Source: an uncultured Oribacterium sp. (lineage in GTDB: Bacteria > Bacillota > Clostridia > Lachnospirales > Lachnospiraceae). Taken from it: DNA of 64,000 nucleotides. Position numbers and translations under genes: made by a program. The notes under the pieces are model-generated. The model searched no databases and was not told where the DNA came from. It worked only from the letters and a program-made list of their open reading frames with translations. Positions 25,469 through 33,452 of this stretch are shown here, piece by piece. How positions within the stretch are numbered: position 1 is the first letter of the stretch; every line of letters starts with the position of its first letter. The stretch spans positions 124,001 through 188,000 of the forward strand of contig CAMKKZ010000001.1 of assembly GCA_946413525.1 (NCBI GenBank), written 5' to 3'.

Positions 25469-26217
25469 TCATAATCCACTTTCATGAGACATAGCCCGCG
25501 CGCTTCCGCGGTATGTCCGGCCCTGCCGCGATCCCTGGCCTCAAGGATTTCAGGAATATCTTCAGCAGCCAGTTTTCCAAAACCCACATCGAGCAAGGTG
25601 CCCACCATGATACGTACCTGGTTTTGAAGGAAGCCATTCCCATGAAAATACATGCGGATATGACATGTTTTTTCCGTTATCTCCAAATGATCGATTTTGC
25701 GAATCGTAGACTTCTTGAAATGAGTATTCCCGCAAAAGGAGCGAAAATCATGTTCTCCCACTAAGAATTCGGCAGCGCGCTTCATAGCGTCCACATCGGG
25801 CCGGCCGGAAAGAATGGAAAGATATTTCCTTTCAAAAACAGGTTTTCGAGTTCCGAAATAGCAGGAATAACGATAGGTCTTGCCAATAGCGTTATATCGG
25901 GCATGAAAACGGGGGCTGCATATCTTCACTTCGTTTATGCTGATATCATCAGGCAGGAAACGGTTCATTTCATTTAAAAGCGCGTCCTCTCGAAGCTCCG
26001 TATCCAGAAAGGCATTGGCAACCATGGCCCGGGCGTGCACGCCGGCATCAGTACGTCCTGCTCCAATCACCTTGACATCCCCCTCCGGCATGCCCGTAAT
26101 CCCGCTTAACACTCTCTCCAGCTTTCCCTGAATCGTTAATTCCGTATTGGGCTGATGTTCCCAGCCAAAATACCTGCTTCCGTCGTAACTCAGCGTGAAC
26201 TTGAAATTGCTTTTCAT
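25465..26217 (-). CDS. truA: tRNA pseudouridine(38-40) synthase
   Basis: Converts uridines 38-40 of the tRNA anticodon stem to pseudouridine. The 250-residue protein carries the catalytic Asp in GAGRTDAGVHA (about residue 57), the N-terminal LSYDGSRYFGWEHQP and the C-terminal GNGFLQNQVRIMVGTLLDVG typical of TruA. It overlaps both neighbours by four bases (ATGA), forming an acylphosphatase-truA-L,D-transpeptidase unit. Confidence 0.97.
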   Translation of the reverse strand: MKSNFKFTLSYDGSRYFGWEHQPNTELTIQGKLERVLSGITGMPEGDVKVIGAGRTDAGVHARAMVANAFLDTELREDALLNEMNRFLPDDISINEVKICSPRFHARYNAIGKTYRYSCYFGTRKPVFERKYLSILSGRPDVDAMKRAAEFLVGEHDFRSFCGNTHFKKSTIRKIDHLEITEKTCHIRMYFHGNGFLQNQVRIMVGTLLDVGFGKLAAEDIPEILEARDRGRAGHTAEARGLCLMKVDYE

Positions 26218-26558
26218 GAATAAGTTACCCGGAATGATTTTTCCTCTATGGGATCCAGCACAATCCTCTCTAATTCGGAAATATTGATGAAACGCTGTTC
26301 ACCCAGAGCATTGATGAAGTCTTCTATACCTGATTCGCTCCCCTGCACTTCGACCGTGACTGAACCGTCATACTCATTTCTGGCCCAGCCCGTCAGCGAA
26401 CATTCACGGGCTATCTGATAAGCGGTATAGCGAAACCCGACCCCCTGGACACGTCCATGAAAAATCAGTCTTTCCCTCCTGAGTTTCGACAGATCCAAGG
26501 GCATATTGCTGTCTTTCTGACTGCCTGATCCTTTTTTTCTTTTAAAAAAATATCCCAT
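26214..26558 (-). CDS. acylphosphatase
   Basis: A small enzyme that hydrolyses acyl phosphates, such as the acetyl phosphate made by Pta or carbamoyl phosphate. The 114-residue protein has a 25-residue basic, Ser-rich head and then the acylphosphatase core. The core includes the phosphate loop VQGVGFRYTAY with the catalytic Arg and the catalytic Asn in GWARNEYDGSVTVEVQG. GAGGG precedes the ATG. It overlaps truA by four bases. Confidence 0.93.
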   Translation of the reverse strand: MGYFFKRKKGSGSQKDSNMPLDLSKLRRERLIFHGRVQGVGFRYTAYQIARECSLTGWARNEYDGSVTVEVQGSESGIEDFINALGEQRFINISELERIVLDPIEEKSFRVTYS

Positions 26559-26667
26559 ACACCCTCATTTATAATCACATATAGATATAACTCTACAGCG
26601 CCCTTCGCATTCATGTAGGTTTTCAGGGGAACGTCACATCCTGCCCGCCCTGTGAATCTTTAAATAC

Positions 26668-26706
26668 AAAGAAAGGTGAAGAATCCTGATAATCCTCCAC
26701 CTCTTT
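26668..26706 (-). terminator. intrinsic terminator after tsf
   Basis: On the minus strand AGGTGGAGGAT pairs with ATTCTTCACCT (11 pairs, two of them G-T) and is followed by TTCTTT. It closes the rpsB-tsf unit 40 bases after the tsf stop. Confidence 0.75.
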
Positions 26707-26744
26707 GGAAGTAGTTTGTCACTCCAACTGCCTGCAGAATCATC

Positions 26745-27677
26745 TTACTTCTTCATCTGAGCGGCAACTTCCTCAGCAAAATTTTCTGTTTTCTTCTCCA
26801 GGCCTTCCCCTGTTTCAAAGCGCAGAAAAGCAACCAGTTCGATAGCTGCGTTCTGTGCCTTCGCCACGGAATCCACATACTGCTGCACTGTCTGCTTGCC
26901 GTCCTCTGCCCGCACATAAACCTGATCGACAAGGCAGATTTCCTTAAGCTCCTTATTAAGACGTCCCTGCACCATGCCCCGAAGGACCTTTTCAGGGGCA
27001 TCCGGCTTCTCATTCTTCGCGGCAGCAAGAAGGATTTCTTTCTCGGACGCGAGATAATCCTGACTGACTTCTTTGCGGGAAACGTATTTCGGGCGAAGGG
27101 CAGCAATCTGCATGGCGATATTCTTCGCCATCTCCACAACCGCGTCATTCACCACATTGCTTTTCACCTGAAGAAGGACGCCGATTCGTCCATTCGCGTG
27201 AACATAATCCTGAATAAAGCCTTCTGATTCGGAAAGACGCGCGAAACGACGGATATTCATATTCTCGCCGATGATGGAAATCTCCTCTGAAAGCTGCTGA
27301 GCCACGGTCCTTGACTCATCAAGATGCCAAGGCTCGTTAAGGAAGCTCTCCGTATCCTCCGCCTTTGATGTAAGCGCCTGCGCGGCAACATCCCTGACAT
27401 AATTCTGGAACTTCTCATTTTTCGCGACAAAATCCGTCTCTGCGTTAACCTCAACAACGACTCCGGATTTTCTGTCGTCAGAAAGCTTTGTTAGGGAGAC
27501 GCCCTCCGCGGCAATCCTGCCGGCTTTCTTTTCCGCACCGGCAAGACCCTGCTCCCTGAGGATCTCCACGGCCTTGTCCATATCGCCATCCGCTTTTGTA
27601 AGGGCCTTCTTGCATGCCATCATGCCGGCGCCCGTCATTTCACGTAATTCTTTCACCTGCTGTGCTGTAATTGCCAT
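26745..27677 (-). CDS. tsf: translation elongation factor Ts
   Basis: Nucleotide exchange factor that reloads EF-Tu with GTP. The 310-residue protein has the N-terminal UBA-like module (MAITAQQVKELREMTGAGMMACKKAL), the TDFVAKNE core that contacts EF-Tu, and the C-terminal dimer region. The start at 27677 carries GGAGA 11 bases upstream; the frame opens earlier at 27728 without homology. It follows rpsB, the universal rpsB-tsf pair. Confidence 0.98.
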   Translation of the reverse strand: MAITAQQVKELREMTGAGMMACKKALTKADGDMDKAVEILREQGLAGAEKKAGRIAAEGVSLTKLSDDRKSGVVVEVNAETDFVAKNEKFQNYVRDVAAQALTSKAEDTESFLNEPWHLDESRTVAQQLSEEISIIGENMNIRRFARLSESEGFIQDYVHANGRIGVLLQVKSNVVNDAVVEMAKNIAMQIAALRPKYVSRKEVSQDYLASEKEILLAAAKNEKPDAPEKVLRGMVQGRLNKELKEICLVDQVYVRAEDGKQTVQQYVDSVAKAQNAAIELVAFLRFETGEGLEKKTENFAEEVAAQMKK

Positions 27678-27822
27678 GATACCAAATTCTCCTTTCTTTG
27701 CAGCCGTAAGGCCATGAATTTCTGACATATACCCGCTTAAGCAGTCGCCCCTGGAAACTGCGATAAGTATGGCAAATAATTGTCGCCATAATCAGCGAGT
27801 CAGAAACATTCCAGAATCATTC

Positions 27823-28569
27823 CTATGCGAACTGCTCATCTGCCTCATCAAGAGACATGGCCATAGCCGCCTCTTCCTCTGTCATCTCGCCCTGCTTTGC
27901 CTCGATTACAGCATCAGCCAGCTTGGAGGCAATAAGCTTGATCGCGCGGATAGCATCATCGTTTCCCGGAATCACATAATCAAGTTCCTCGGGATCGGCG
28001 TTTGTGTCCGCTATGCCAAAAAGCGGGATTCCAAGGGAATGCGCTTCCTGCACGCAAATCTTCTCTTTCTTTGGATCAACAACAAAAATCGCCTGAGGGA
28101 TTTCCCTCATATCCTTTATGCCGCCCAGGTTCGCCTCTAATTTCCCCCATTCCTTGCGGAGAAGCATGACTTCTTTCTTGGGGAGCAAATCAAAAGTGCC
28201 GTCTTCGGACATTTTCTCTATTTCCTTCAGCCTTCCAATCCTGGAACGTATTGTCTTGAAATTGGTAAGCATACCGCCAAGCCAGCGTTGATTGACATAA
28301 AATTCTCCGCAGCGAAGCGCCTCCGCCTTGATTGCGTCCTGCGCCTGCTTCTTGGTGCCAACGAAGAGAACCGTACCGCCGCCTGCCACAATCTGCACCA
28401 TGGCGTTATAAGCATCATCAACCATTTTGACAGTTTTCTGCAGGTCAATGATATGGATGCCATTCCTCTCGGTGTAAATGTATGGAGCCATCTTCGGGTT
28501 CCATCTCCTGGTCTGATGTCCGAAATGGACTCCTGCTTCCAGCAGCTGCTTCATTCCAATAGCGCTCAT
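27823..28569 (-). CDS. rpsB: 30S ribosomal protein S2
   Basis: A 248-residue small-subunit protein, with the conserved start [22 protein letters not shown], the [17 protein letters not shown] stretch, the FVGTKKQAQ and [11 protein letters not shown] signatures, and a short acidic C-terminus. A GGAGG site lies before the ATG. The mRNA leader is about 190 bases long and strongly structured (see 28570-28762). The promoter is at 28769-28798. Confidence 0.98.
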   Translation of the reverse strand: MSAIGMKQLLEAGVHFGHQTRRWNPKMAPYIYTERNGIHIIDLQKTVKMVDDAYNAMVQIVAGGGTVLFVGTKKQAQDAIKAEALRCGEFYVNQRWLGGMLTNFKTIRSRIGRLKEIEKMSEDGTFDLLPKKEVMLLRKEWGKLEANLGGIKDMREIPQAIFVVDPKKEKICVQEAHSLGIPLFGIADTNADPEELDYVIPGNDDAIRAIKLIASKLADAVIEAKQGEMTEEEAAMAMSLDEADEQFA

Positions 28570-28762
28570 TTTTTTACCTCCTGGTTTATTCTTCCATCCC
28601 GCCCGCCCGCATACTCCCGCATACCTGGAAACACAGCCGCATTTCCCAGACGGTGAGTTTCAAAACGTCTTCACCCGGCCATTCGCCCGGCACCTCCGCA
28701 TAGACAGGATGTGCTTGATCAGACTGCTTGCGAACCGGGCAATAATGCCCCGGCGCACAAAC
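28570..28762 (-). promoter_or_regulatory. long structured 5' leader of rpsB
   Basis: About 190 bases lie between the predicted start of transcription and rpsB. A hairpin CCGGGGC/GCCCGG with an ATTATT loop near 28735-28755 and further G/C-rich arms are visible, in contrast to the AT-rich promoter. In other bacteria S2 represses its own mRNA through a leader; here this is only inferred. Confidence 0.45.
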
Positions 28763-28768
28763 AAAAAA

Positions 28769-28798
28769 AATATAACATACTATCAATAAAAAAGTCAA
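28769..28798 (-). promoter_or_regulatory. sigma-A type promoter of rpsB-tsf
   Basis: On the minus strand TTGACT, an 18-base T-rich spacer and TATATT read toward rpsB. Confidence 0.7.
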
Positions 28799-28817
28799 GT
28801 TGAAACGGAATCCAATG

Positions 28818-30875
28818 TCACCCGTTATCTACGCTGGCATGCTCATTTTCTTTATTCTCATTCTCCTTGCTCTCCTCGTTTTCTTCATTTTTCCTGGGTT
28901 TTGACCACGCCATGTAGGCACAGTCCGGATATCGGGAGCAGGAGTAGAAGATTCTCCCCTTTTTGCTTCGTTTCCTGACACATTCCGCGCCGCATTCAGG
29001 ACAGGAAAAGCCGGCATATTCTATAAATGGCTTTGTATTCCTGCATTCCGGAAAACCGGGACAGGCAAGGAACTTTCCATGAGGCCCATATTTGATGACC
29101 ATCCTTTTCCCACATTTATCGCAGAGTATGTCCGTCTCCTCATCCTGGATCCGTATTTTTTCCACTTCCTGATTCGCCTTTTCCACCGCTTTTGAAAGCC
29201 CGGGATAAAAATCTCCGATAATGGATTTCCATTCCGCCTTTCCTTCGGCTACGGAATCAAGCTGCGACTCCATGTTTGCCGTAAAGGCCGTATCTATAAT
29301 GGACGGAAAGCTTTTGGACATCATGTCATTGACAGCATTCCCAAGCTCTGTCACATAAAGGTTCTTTTTTTCCCTGATCACGTAATGTCTGGTCAGAAGC
29401 GTGCTGATGGTCGGGGCATAGGTGGAAGGCCTTCCAATCCCGCCCTCTTCCAGTGCCTTCACCAGGGAGGCTTCCGTGTAATGGGCCGGTGGCTGGGTAA
29501 AATGCTGCTCCTTAATAAACTCATCCCTTCGAAGCATCATTCCTGTTTCCAAATCAGGCAGCGAGCGGAAACCTCCGTCAGTATCTTCCGTTTCATCCAT
29601 TTTGTATACTGACAGAAAACCGTCAAACTTCATTTTGCTTCCGGAAAGACTGAAATAAAAATCTCCCGCGGAAAGCTTGGCATTCAAGGTGTCATAAAGC
29701 GCGGGCTGCATCCTGGAGGCCAGAAATCGTTCATAAATAAGACGGTAAAGCCTGTACTCATCCCTTCCAAGGCTTTCTTTTGCCACCTGGGGGGTGATGG
29801 AAAGGTTTGTTGGCCGTATCGCCTCATGCGCGTCCTGAATCTTTGCCCCCTTTGTATCCTTCTCAGTCTGTAATCCCGGAGCGGCATAGGCTTCCCCGTA
29901 ATTATCTGCTATATATTTCCTCGCGGCCGCGTCTGCCTCATCGGCAATCCTTGTGGAATCTGTACGAAGGTAAGTGATCAGACCGATGCTCCCATAACCC
30001 TTGATCTGAACTCCCTCATAAAGGGACTGGGCAATGCGCATGGTCTTCTGCGTTGAAAAGGAAAGGCGGCGGGAAGCCTCCTGCTGCATGGTGCTCGTCG
30101 TAAACGGCAGCGGGGCCCTTTTTTTGCGCTCAGAGCGATGAACTTCCATGACCCGGAAATCGGCATCTCCGACCGATTCCAGCACCGCTTCCACATCCGA
30201 CTCTTTATTCAAAGGCATTTTTTTGTCCATATCACGGCCATAAAAAGATGCCTTTAAAACACTTTTTCCATGACGAAGCTTCACATCCAAGGTCCAGTAT
30301 TCTTCCGGAACAAATATTGCTATCTCCGATTCCCTGTCACAGATCATCTTGAGGGCTACGGACTGTACCCTTCCCGCGGATAGCCCTTTTTTGATTTTCC
30401 TCCATAGCAGCGGACTGATGGTGTACCCCACCAGGCGATCCATTACACGGCGGGCCTGCTGGGCATTTACCAGCCCCATATCTATGCCGCGCGGGTTTTC
30501 CAAAGCCTTGCGCACGGCATTTTTTGTGATTTCGTTAAAACTGATGCGGGAAATTTTCGACTGGTTTCCCTGATCCTTGAGCAACTCATTAAGAAGATGC
30601 CAGCTAATGGCTTCCCCCTCCCTGTCAGGGTCAGTTGCAAGATAAATGCGGTCCGCTTTTTTTGCTTCCTTTTTCAGTTTGCTTAACAGCTCGCCCTTCC
30701 CACGAATGGTGATATATTTTGGCTCGTAACCATGCTCAATATCCACTCCAAGGGAGCTTTTTGGCATATCAATGAGATGCCCCATGGTCGCATCAATCGT
30801 ATAATTTTTTCCAAGAAACTTGCTAATCGTCTTCACTTTTGCGGGAGACTCAACAATAATCAAACTATTTGGCAT
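28818..30875 (-). CDS. topA: DNA topoisomerase I
   Basis: Relaxes negative supercoils by nicking one strand. The 685-residue protein begins with the Toprim domain (LIIVESPAKVKTISKFLG; acidic triad in LATDPDREGEAISWHL). The active-site Tyr is in LITYLRTDSTRI, and AGRVQSVALK follows in domain II. It ends with two four-Cys zinc ribbons (CDKCG..CPGFPEC and CPECG..CSRYPDC) and a Lys/Glu tail. The frame opens at 31124, but homology starts at the ATG at 30875; the extension translates an inserted palindromic repeat. The 230-base leader contains that repeat and a terminator-like hairpin next to the promoter. Confidence 0.96.
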   Translation of the reverse strand: MPNSLIIVESPAKVKTISKFLGKNYTIDATMGHLIDMPKSSLGVDIEHGYEPKYITIRGKGELLSKLKKEAKKADRIYLATDPDREGEAISWHLLNELLKDQGNQSKISRISFNEITKNAVRKALENPRGIDMGLVNAQQARRVMDRLVGYTISPLLWRKIKKGLSAGRVQSVALKMICDRESEIAIFVPEEYWTLDVKLRHGKSVLKASFYGRDMDKKMPLNKESDVEAVLESVGDADFRVMEVHRSERKKRAPLPFTTSTMQQEASRRLSFSTQKTMRIAQSLYEGVQIKGYGSIGLITYLRTDSTRIADEADAAARKYIADNYGEAYAAPGLQTEKDTKGAKIQDAHEAIRPTNLSITPQVAKESLGRDEYRLYRLIYERFLASRMQPALYDTLNAKLSAGDFYFSLSGSKMKFDGFLSVYKMDETEDTDGGFRSLPDLETGMMLRRDEFIKEQHFTQPPAHYTEASLVKALEEGGIGRPSTYAPTISTLLTRHYVIREKKNLYVTELGNAVNDMMSKSFPSIIDTAFTANMESQLDSVAEGKAEWKSIIGDFYPGLSKAVEKANQEVEKIRIQDEETDILCDKCGKRMVIKYGPHGKFLACPGFPECRNTKPFIEYAGFSCPECGAECVRKRSKKGRIFYSCSRYPDCAYMAWSKPRKNEENEESKENENKENEHASVDNG

Positions 30876-30909
30876 GAATTCATCACCCAGACTGATTTGT
30901 TTAAAAAAC

Positions 30910-31073
30910 GCAACTATTCGGCACCCTATTCGCAGTCGCCTCTGGCGACTGCGAATGTAGTCGTTCAGAGGCGCTCCGCGCCTTGCCCGCCCTCTGGATT
31001 TCAGAGAATTCCAAAGGAAAAGCAAGCTTTCCCTTTGGAATTCTCTGAAATCCAGAGGGTGCTGAATAATTAC
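30910..31073 (+). repeat. palindromic MITE-like element, copy B (both modules) in topA leader
   Basis: The left end is GCAACTATTCGGCACCCTAT; the right end, read inverted, is GTAATTATTCAGCACCCTCT. Between them are a perfect CGCAGTCGCC/GGCGACTGCG hairpin, a GGCGC/GCGCC hairpin and a long stem with arms starting CCCTCTGGATTTCAGAGAAT. It is the inverted homologue of copy A at 9955-10117. Confidence 0.88.
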
Positions 31074-31095
31074 AAAAAACAGGGAACATCCCTGT
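31074..31095 (-). terminator. terminator-like hairpin at the 5' end of the topA transcript
   Basis: On the minus strand ACAGGGA, loop TGT, TCCCTGT and a run of T. It starts about 11 bases after the predicted topA start of transcription and directly touches the end of MITE copy B, so it may act as an attenuator. Confidence 0.6.
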
Positions 31096-31112
31096 CTGCC
31101 TACTGAAAGCAG

Positions 31113-31141
31113 AATATAAAACAAGGGGTATGATTTTGCAA
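31113..31141 (-). promoter_or_regulatory. sigma-A type promoter of topA
   Basis: On the minus strand TTGCAA, a 17-base spacer and TATATT read toward topA. Transcription would start near 31106. Confidence 0.65.
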
Positions 31142-31179
31142 GCCTATATTCATGTTATTTAAATATCGGCTTCGGGTCT

Positions 31180-31232
31180 GCATCCGGCGCAAGCCGGAAT
31201 GTTTCCTTACACAGCCCTTGCCATAATAAAAG
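31180..31232. repeat. terminator-associated repeat, copy 1
   Basis: About 55 bases nearly identical to 37817-37870. Both copies hold TCCGGC-GNAA-GCCGGA and lie immediately downstream of an intrinsic terminator read on the minus strand. Confidence 0.8.
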
Positions 31233-31263
31233 AAGCCCCCCGGTCCGTTCCCGGGGGGCTTCC
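31231..31263 (-). terminator. intrinsic terminator of the zinc-ribbon protein gene
   Basis: On the minus strand AAGCCCCCCGG and CCGGGGGGCTT flank a short loop, followed by CTTTTATT. A strong 11-base stem, about 100 bases after the gene's stop. Confidence 0.85.
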
Positions 31264-31362
31264 TTAAAGAATTCTTCGCCAAAATGGTTTTATGACTTTT
31301 CAATTGTCGCAGGATATACGGTTCCGCTGTTCGGGCAGGCTGAATCATTATGGCCTAGTTTC

Positions 31363-32403
31363 CTATGACGGCGTAGCCTCTATAATCCTTCCCGATTTAA
31401 CCTTGACTGTGTACTCTTCTCCTACCTTCATGCTCATCCACACATCCTCTGCTACGGGATATGTTTTTTCCTTGTCTTTTTCAAGCAGCGTCACGGTATA
31501 TTCTGCCGAAGTATCTCCGGTTCTCAGATTGCCCGAAAGCCTTTCACTATAATACCGTACCTCATCGCCGCTTCCGCTAAGCCTCTCTTCATGGTCAAGA
31601 ACCCACTTGTCGATCGTATAGTAATATTTCGTATCATAAACAGGTTCCTGCCTGTAAATTGGCTCATCATATATTTCGGTCCTTTCCACGTCCACGTAGA
31701 CAGGTACCTGGTGTTCCTCTTCCTCAAAATACCCATTCCCCATATCCCGGTAGCTTACTTCCGTATCATAATGGTCGAGAACTTTTTCGTAATATGTTCT
31801 TTCCCGTTTTTCATAATGATCCAGCACCCTGTTATAGGATCGGATCTCTGTTTTTTGGGAAACATCATAGGCTCCTTCCGGGAGCGACCAGTCATTTTCC
31901 TGTACAGCCTTGAAGACCTCCACATCCGTGACCGTCTGCCAGTCCTTGCTGACTATGCTGACGTTTTTTGACTTTGGCAGGAAGGACATAAACAGGAAGA
32001 TGGCTGCCACGGCGGCAAGGATAGGGAAAAGTCTCCTCAATCCGCCCCCGCCCTTTGCGGGAGCAGGTTCGGGATTCTTGAATTTCTGCCTTTCCGCCTC
32101 CTTCCGTTCCTTCTCAGCCTGAAGTTCAAAATAATTCTTCTCACTTTCTTCCCTGCTGGCTCCGCAGGAAACGCAGAACTTCGCCTCGTCCGAATTAAGA
32201 GTATCGCAATAACCGCAATACCAGTCGGGATTCCGGCTTATTCGCGCCGCTTCCTCATCGGAAACATAATTAATCTCCGCCATGTAATACTTTGCGTCAA
32301 CGCCCCTGGGCTTCCCACAAGCCGGGCATTGCTTTGCGCTGCCTCTGATCCGGGCTGATCCGCAATATTTGCAGTCCCAGACTCCCTCTACAATCTTTCC
32401 CAT
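31363..32403 (-). CDS. membrane protein with two N-terminal RanBP2-like zinc ribbons
   Basis: I do not know the function of this 346-residue protein. It opens with two zinc ribbons of four Cys each (WDCKYCGSARIRGSAKQCPACG, split as CKYCG and CPACG, and CGYCDTLNSDEAKFCVSCG). A charged linker with Lys/Glu follows (85-115), then one membrane helix (about 123-142). The outer domain is rich in Tyr, Glu and Asp with repeated RVLDHYEKRERTYYEKVLDHYDTEV-like units (two near copies of VLDHY). It is probably a cytosolic sensor head with an outside domain. GGAGAGG precedes the ATG. It stands alone between dprA and topA and has its own strong terminator. Confidence 0.75.
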   Translation of the reverse strand: MGKIVEGVWDCKYCGSARIRGSAKQCPACGKPRGVDAKYYMAEINYVSDEEAARISRNPDWYCGYCDTLNSDEAKFCVSCGASREESEKNYFELQAEKERKEAERQKFKNPEPAPAKGGGGLRRLFPILAAVAAIFLFMSFLPKSKNVSIVSKDWQTVTDVEVFKAVQENDWSLPEGAYDVSQKTEIRSYNRVLDHYEKRERTYYEKVLDHYDTEVSYRDMGNGYFEEEEHQVPVYVDVERTEIYDEPIYRQEPVYDTKYYYTIDKWVLDHEERLSGSGDEVRYYSERLSGNLRTGDTSAEYTVTLLEKDKEKTYPVAEDVWMSMKVGEEYTVKVKSGRIIEATPS

Positions 32404-32533
32404 GACTCCTCTCCTATTAGACTGGATTTAGACTGGACTTTCGCCACCGATTCTTCCTGGGCAATGCCCACTGTAGGAAATAGTAACATAATATCGTTAA
32501 TCGGGCAATGGGCAGACTATATGAGCTTTTTCC

Positions 32534-32562
32534 GTAACTGTTCAGCTTGACTGAAAACTTAC
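32534..32562. repeat. minimal MITE-like element, copy G (two abutting ends)
   Basis: GTAACTGTTCAG and CTGAAAACTTAC, an inverted pair separated by five bases, occur here with no internal module. The right end contains the TAA stop codon of dprA. Confidence 0.6.
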
Positions 32563-33452
32563 TTTTTTCTGTAATAGCCAGATTTCGGGCTTTCACAGAA
32601 GCCAAGTATTTCCAATGACAAAAGGATCTCCGAAAGCTTCTGAAAAGGCAGGAGGCTTTTGGCAATCAGCGCGTCCACATGTACGGCCTGATCCGGCAGG
32701 ATTTCATATACAGCCCTTTCATCTTCTCCAAGGCTCGAAAGATCCCTGGAGAAATCAAGCTGCTCCACCTCCCTGGAAAGGTGCAGACTTTCAAGAACAT
32801 CCTCAACGCCCGTCAGAATGCATGCCCCCTCCCGGATCAGCCGGTTGCAGCCCTGGGACAAACGGTCGGTAATCCTTCCGGGAAGGGCAAAAACCTGTTT
32901 CCCCTGATCCAGGGCATTGCCCACCGTTATGGAAGTTCCGGATCTCTCTTTGGCCTCGATGACCAGCACCACGTCGGCAAGGCCGGATATGATCCTGTTC
33001 CTTTTCGAAAAATGCCATCCCAATGGCGGTGAACCCAGGGGATATTCACTGACTATGCTCCCGCCACTGTTTAGTATCTCTTCATATAAATTGAAATTGC
33101 TTACAGGATAACAAATGTCCAGCCCACAACCAAAGACGGCACACGTTCTTCCTCCCCCCTGTACGGCGCCCCATTGGCCGGCCGCGTCGATTCCCGCCGC
33201 CATTCCGCTGATGACATTAACGCCTCTCATCGCAAGCGTCTTGCCAATGCTCCTGGCAATATCCAGCCCATAGGGACTGGCATCCCTTGCGCCAATGATA
33301 GCGGCGGATGGGACGTCATCCTCGGGAAGCGGGCCTCTGACGTAAATGATATCCGGAGGATCAGGGATATTCCGAAGACGTTCCGGAAACTCCCTGTCCA
33401 ATTGCGTTAGTTCACGGACATTTTTCCGAAAATCTTCATCTCTTGCGGTCAT
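32559..33452 (-). CDS. dprA: DNA-processing protein DprA
   Basis: DprA protects incoming single-stranded DNA and loads RecA during natural transformation. The 297-residue protein shows the Rossmann-like core: AAIIGARDASPYGLDIAR, VISGMAAGIDAAGQWGA, TCAVFGCGLDICYP and FSKRNRIISGLADVVLVIEA, with RSGTSITVGNALDQGKQVFALPG after it. A C-terminal winged-helix region follows (about 235-297). The start overlaps yifB by 17 bases and has AGGAGG. The last codon and stop lie in the end of a repeat (copy G). Presence with yifB/ComM suggests DNA-uptake capability, but no other com gene is here. Confidence 0.96.
   Translation of the reverse strand: MTARDEDFRKNVRELTQLDREFPERLRNIPDPPDIIYVRGPLPEDDVPSAAIIGARDASPYGLDIARSIGKTLAMRGVNVISGMAAGIDAAGQWGAVQGGGRTCAVFGCGLDICYPVSNFNLYEEILNSGGSIVSEYPLGSPPLGWHFSKRNRIISGLADVVLVIEAKERSGTSITVGNALDQGKQVFALPGRITDRLSQGCNRLIREGACILTGVEDVLESLHLSREVEQLDFSRDLSSLGEDERAVYEILPDQAVHVDALIAKSLLPFQKLSEILLSLEILGFCESPKSGYYRKK

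Larger units (their letters stand above)
30876..31362. other. 487-base gap holding topA promoter, repeat and terminators
   Basis: From left to right: MITE-like copy B (30910-31073), an attenuator-like hairpin (31074-31095), the topA promoter (31113-31141), a terminator-linked repeat (31180-31232), and the terminator of the zinc-ribbon gene (31231-31263). No protein gene is supported. Confidence 0.7.

Noticed and set aside
30876..31124. 83-residue N-terminal extension of topoisomerase I
   Set aside because: It translates repeat copy B and lacks homology; the conserved start MPNSLIIVESPAK is at 30875.
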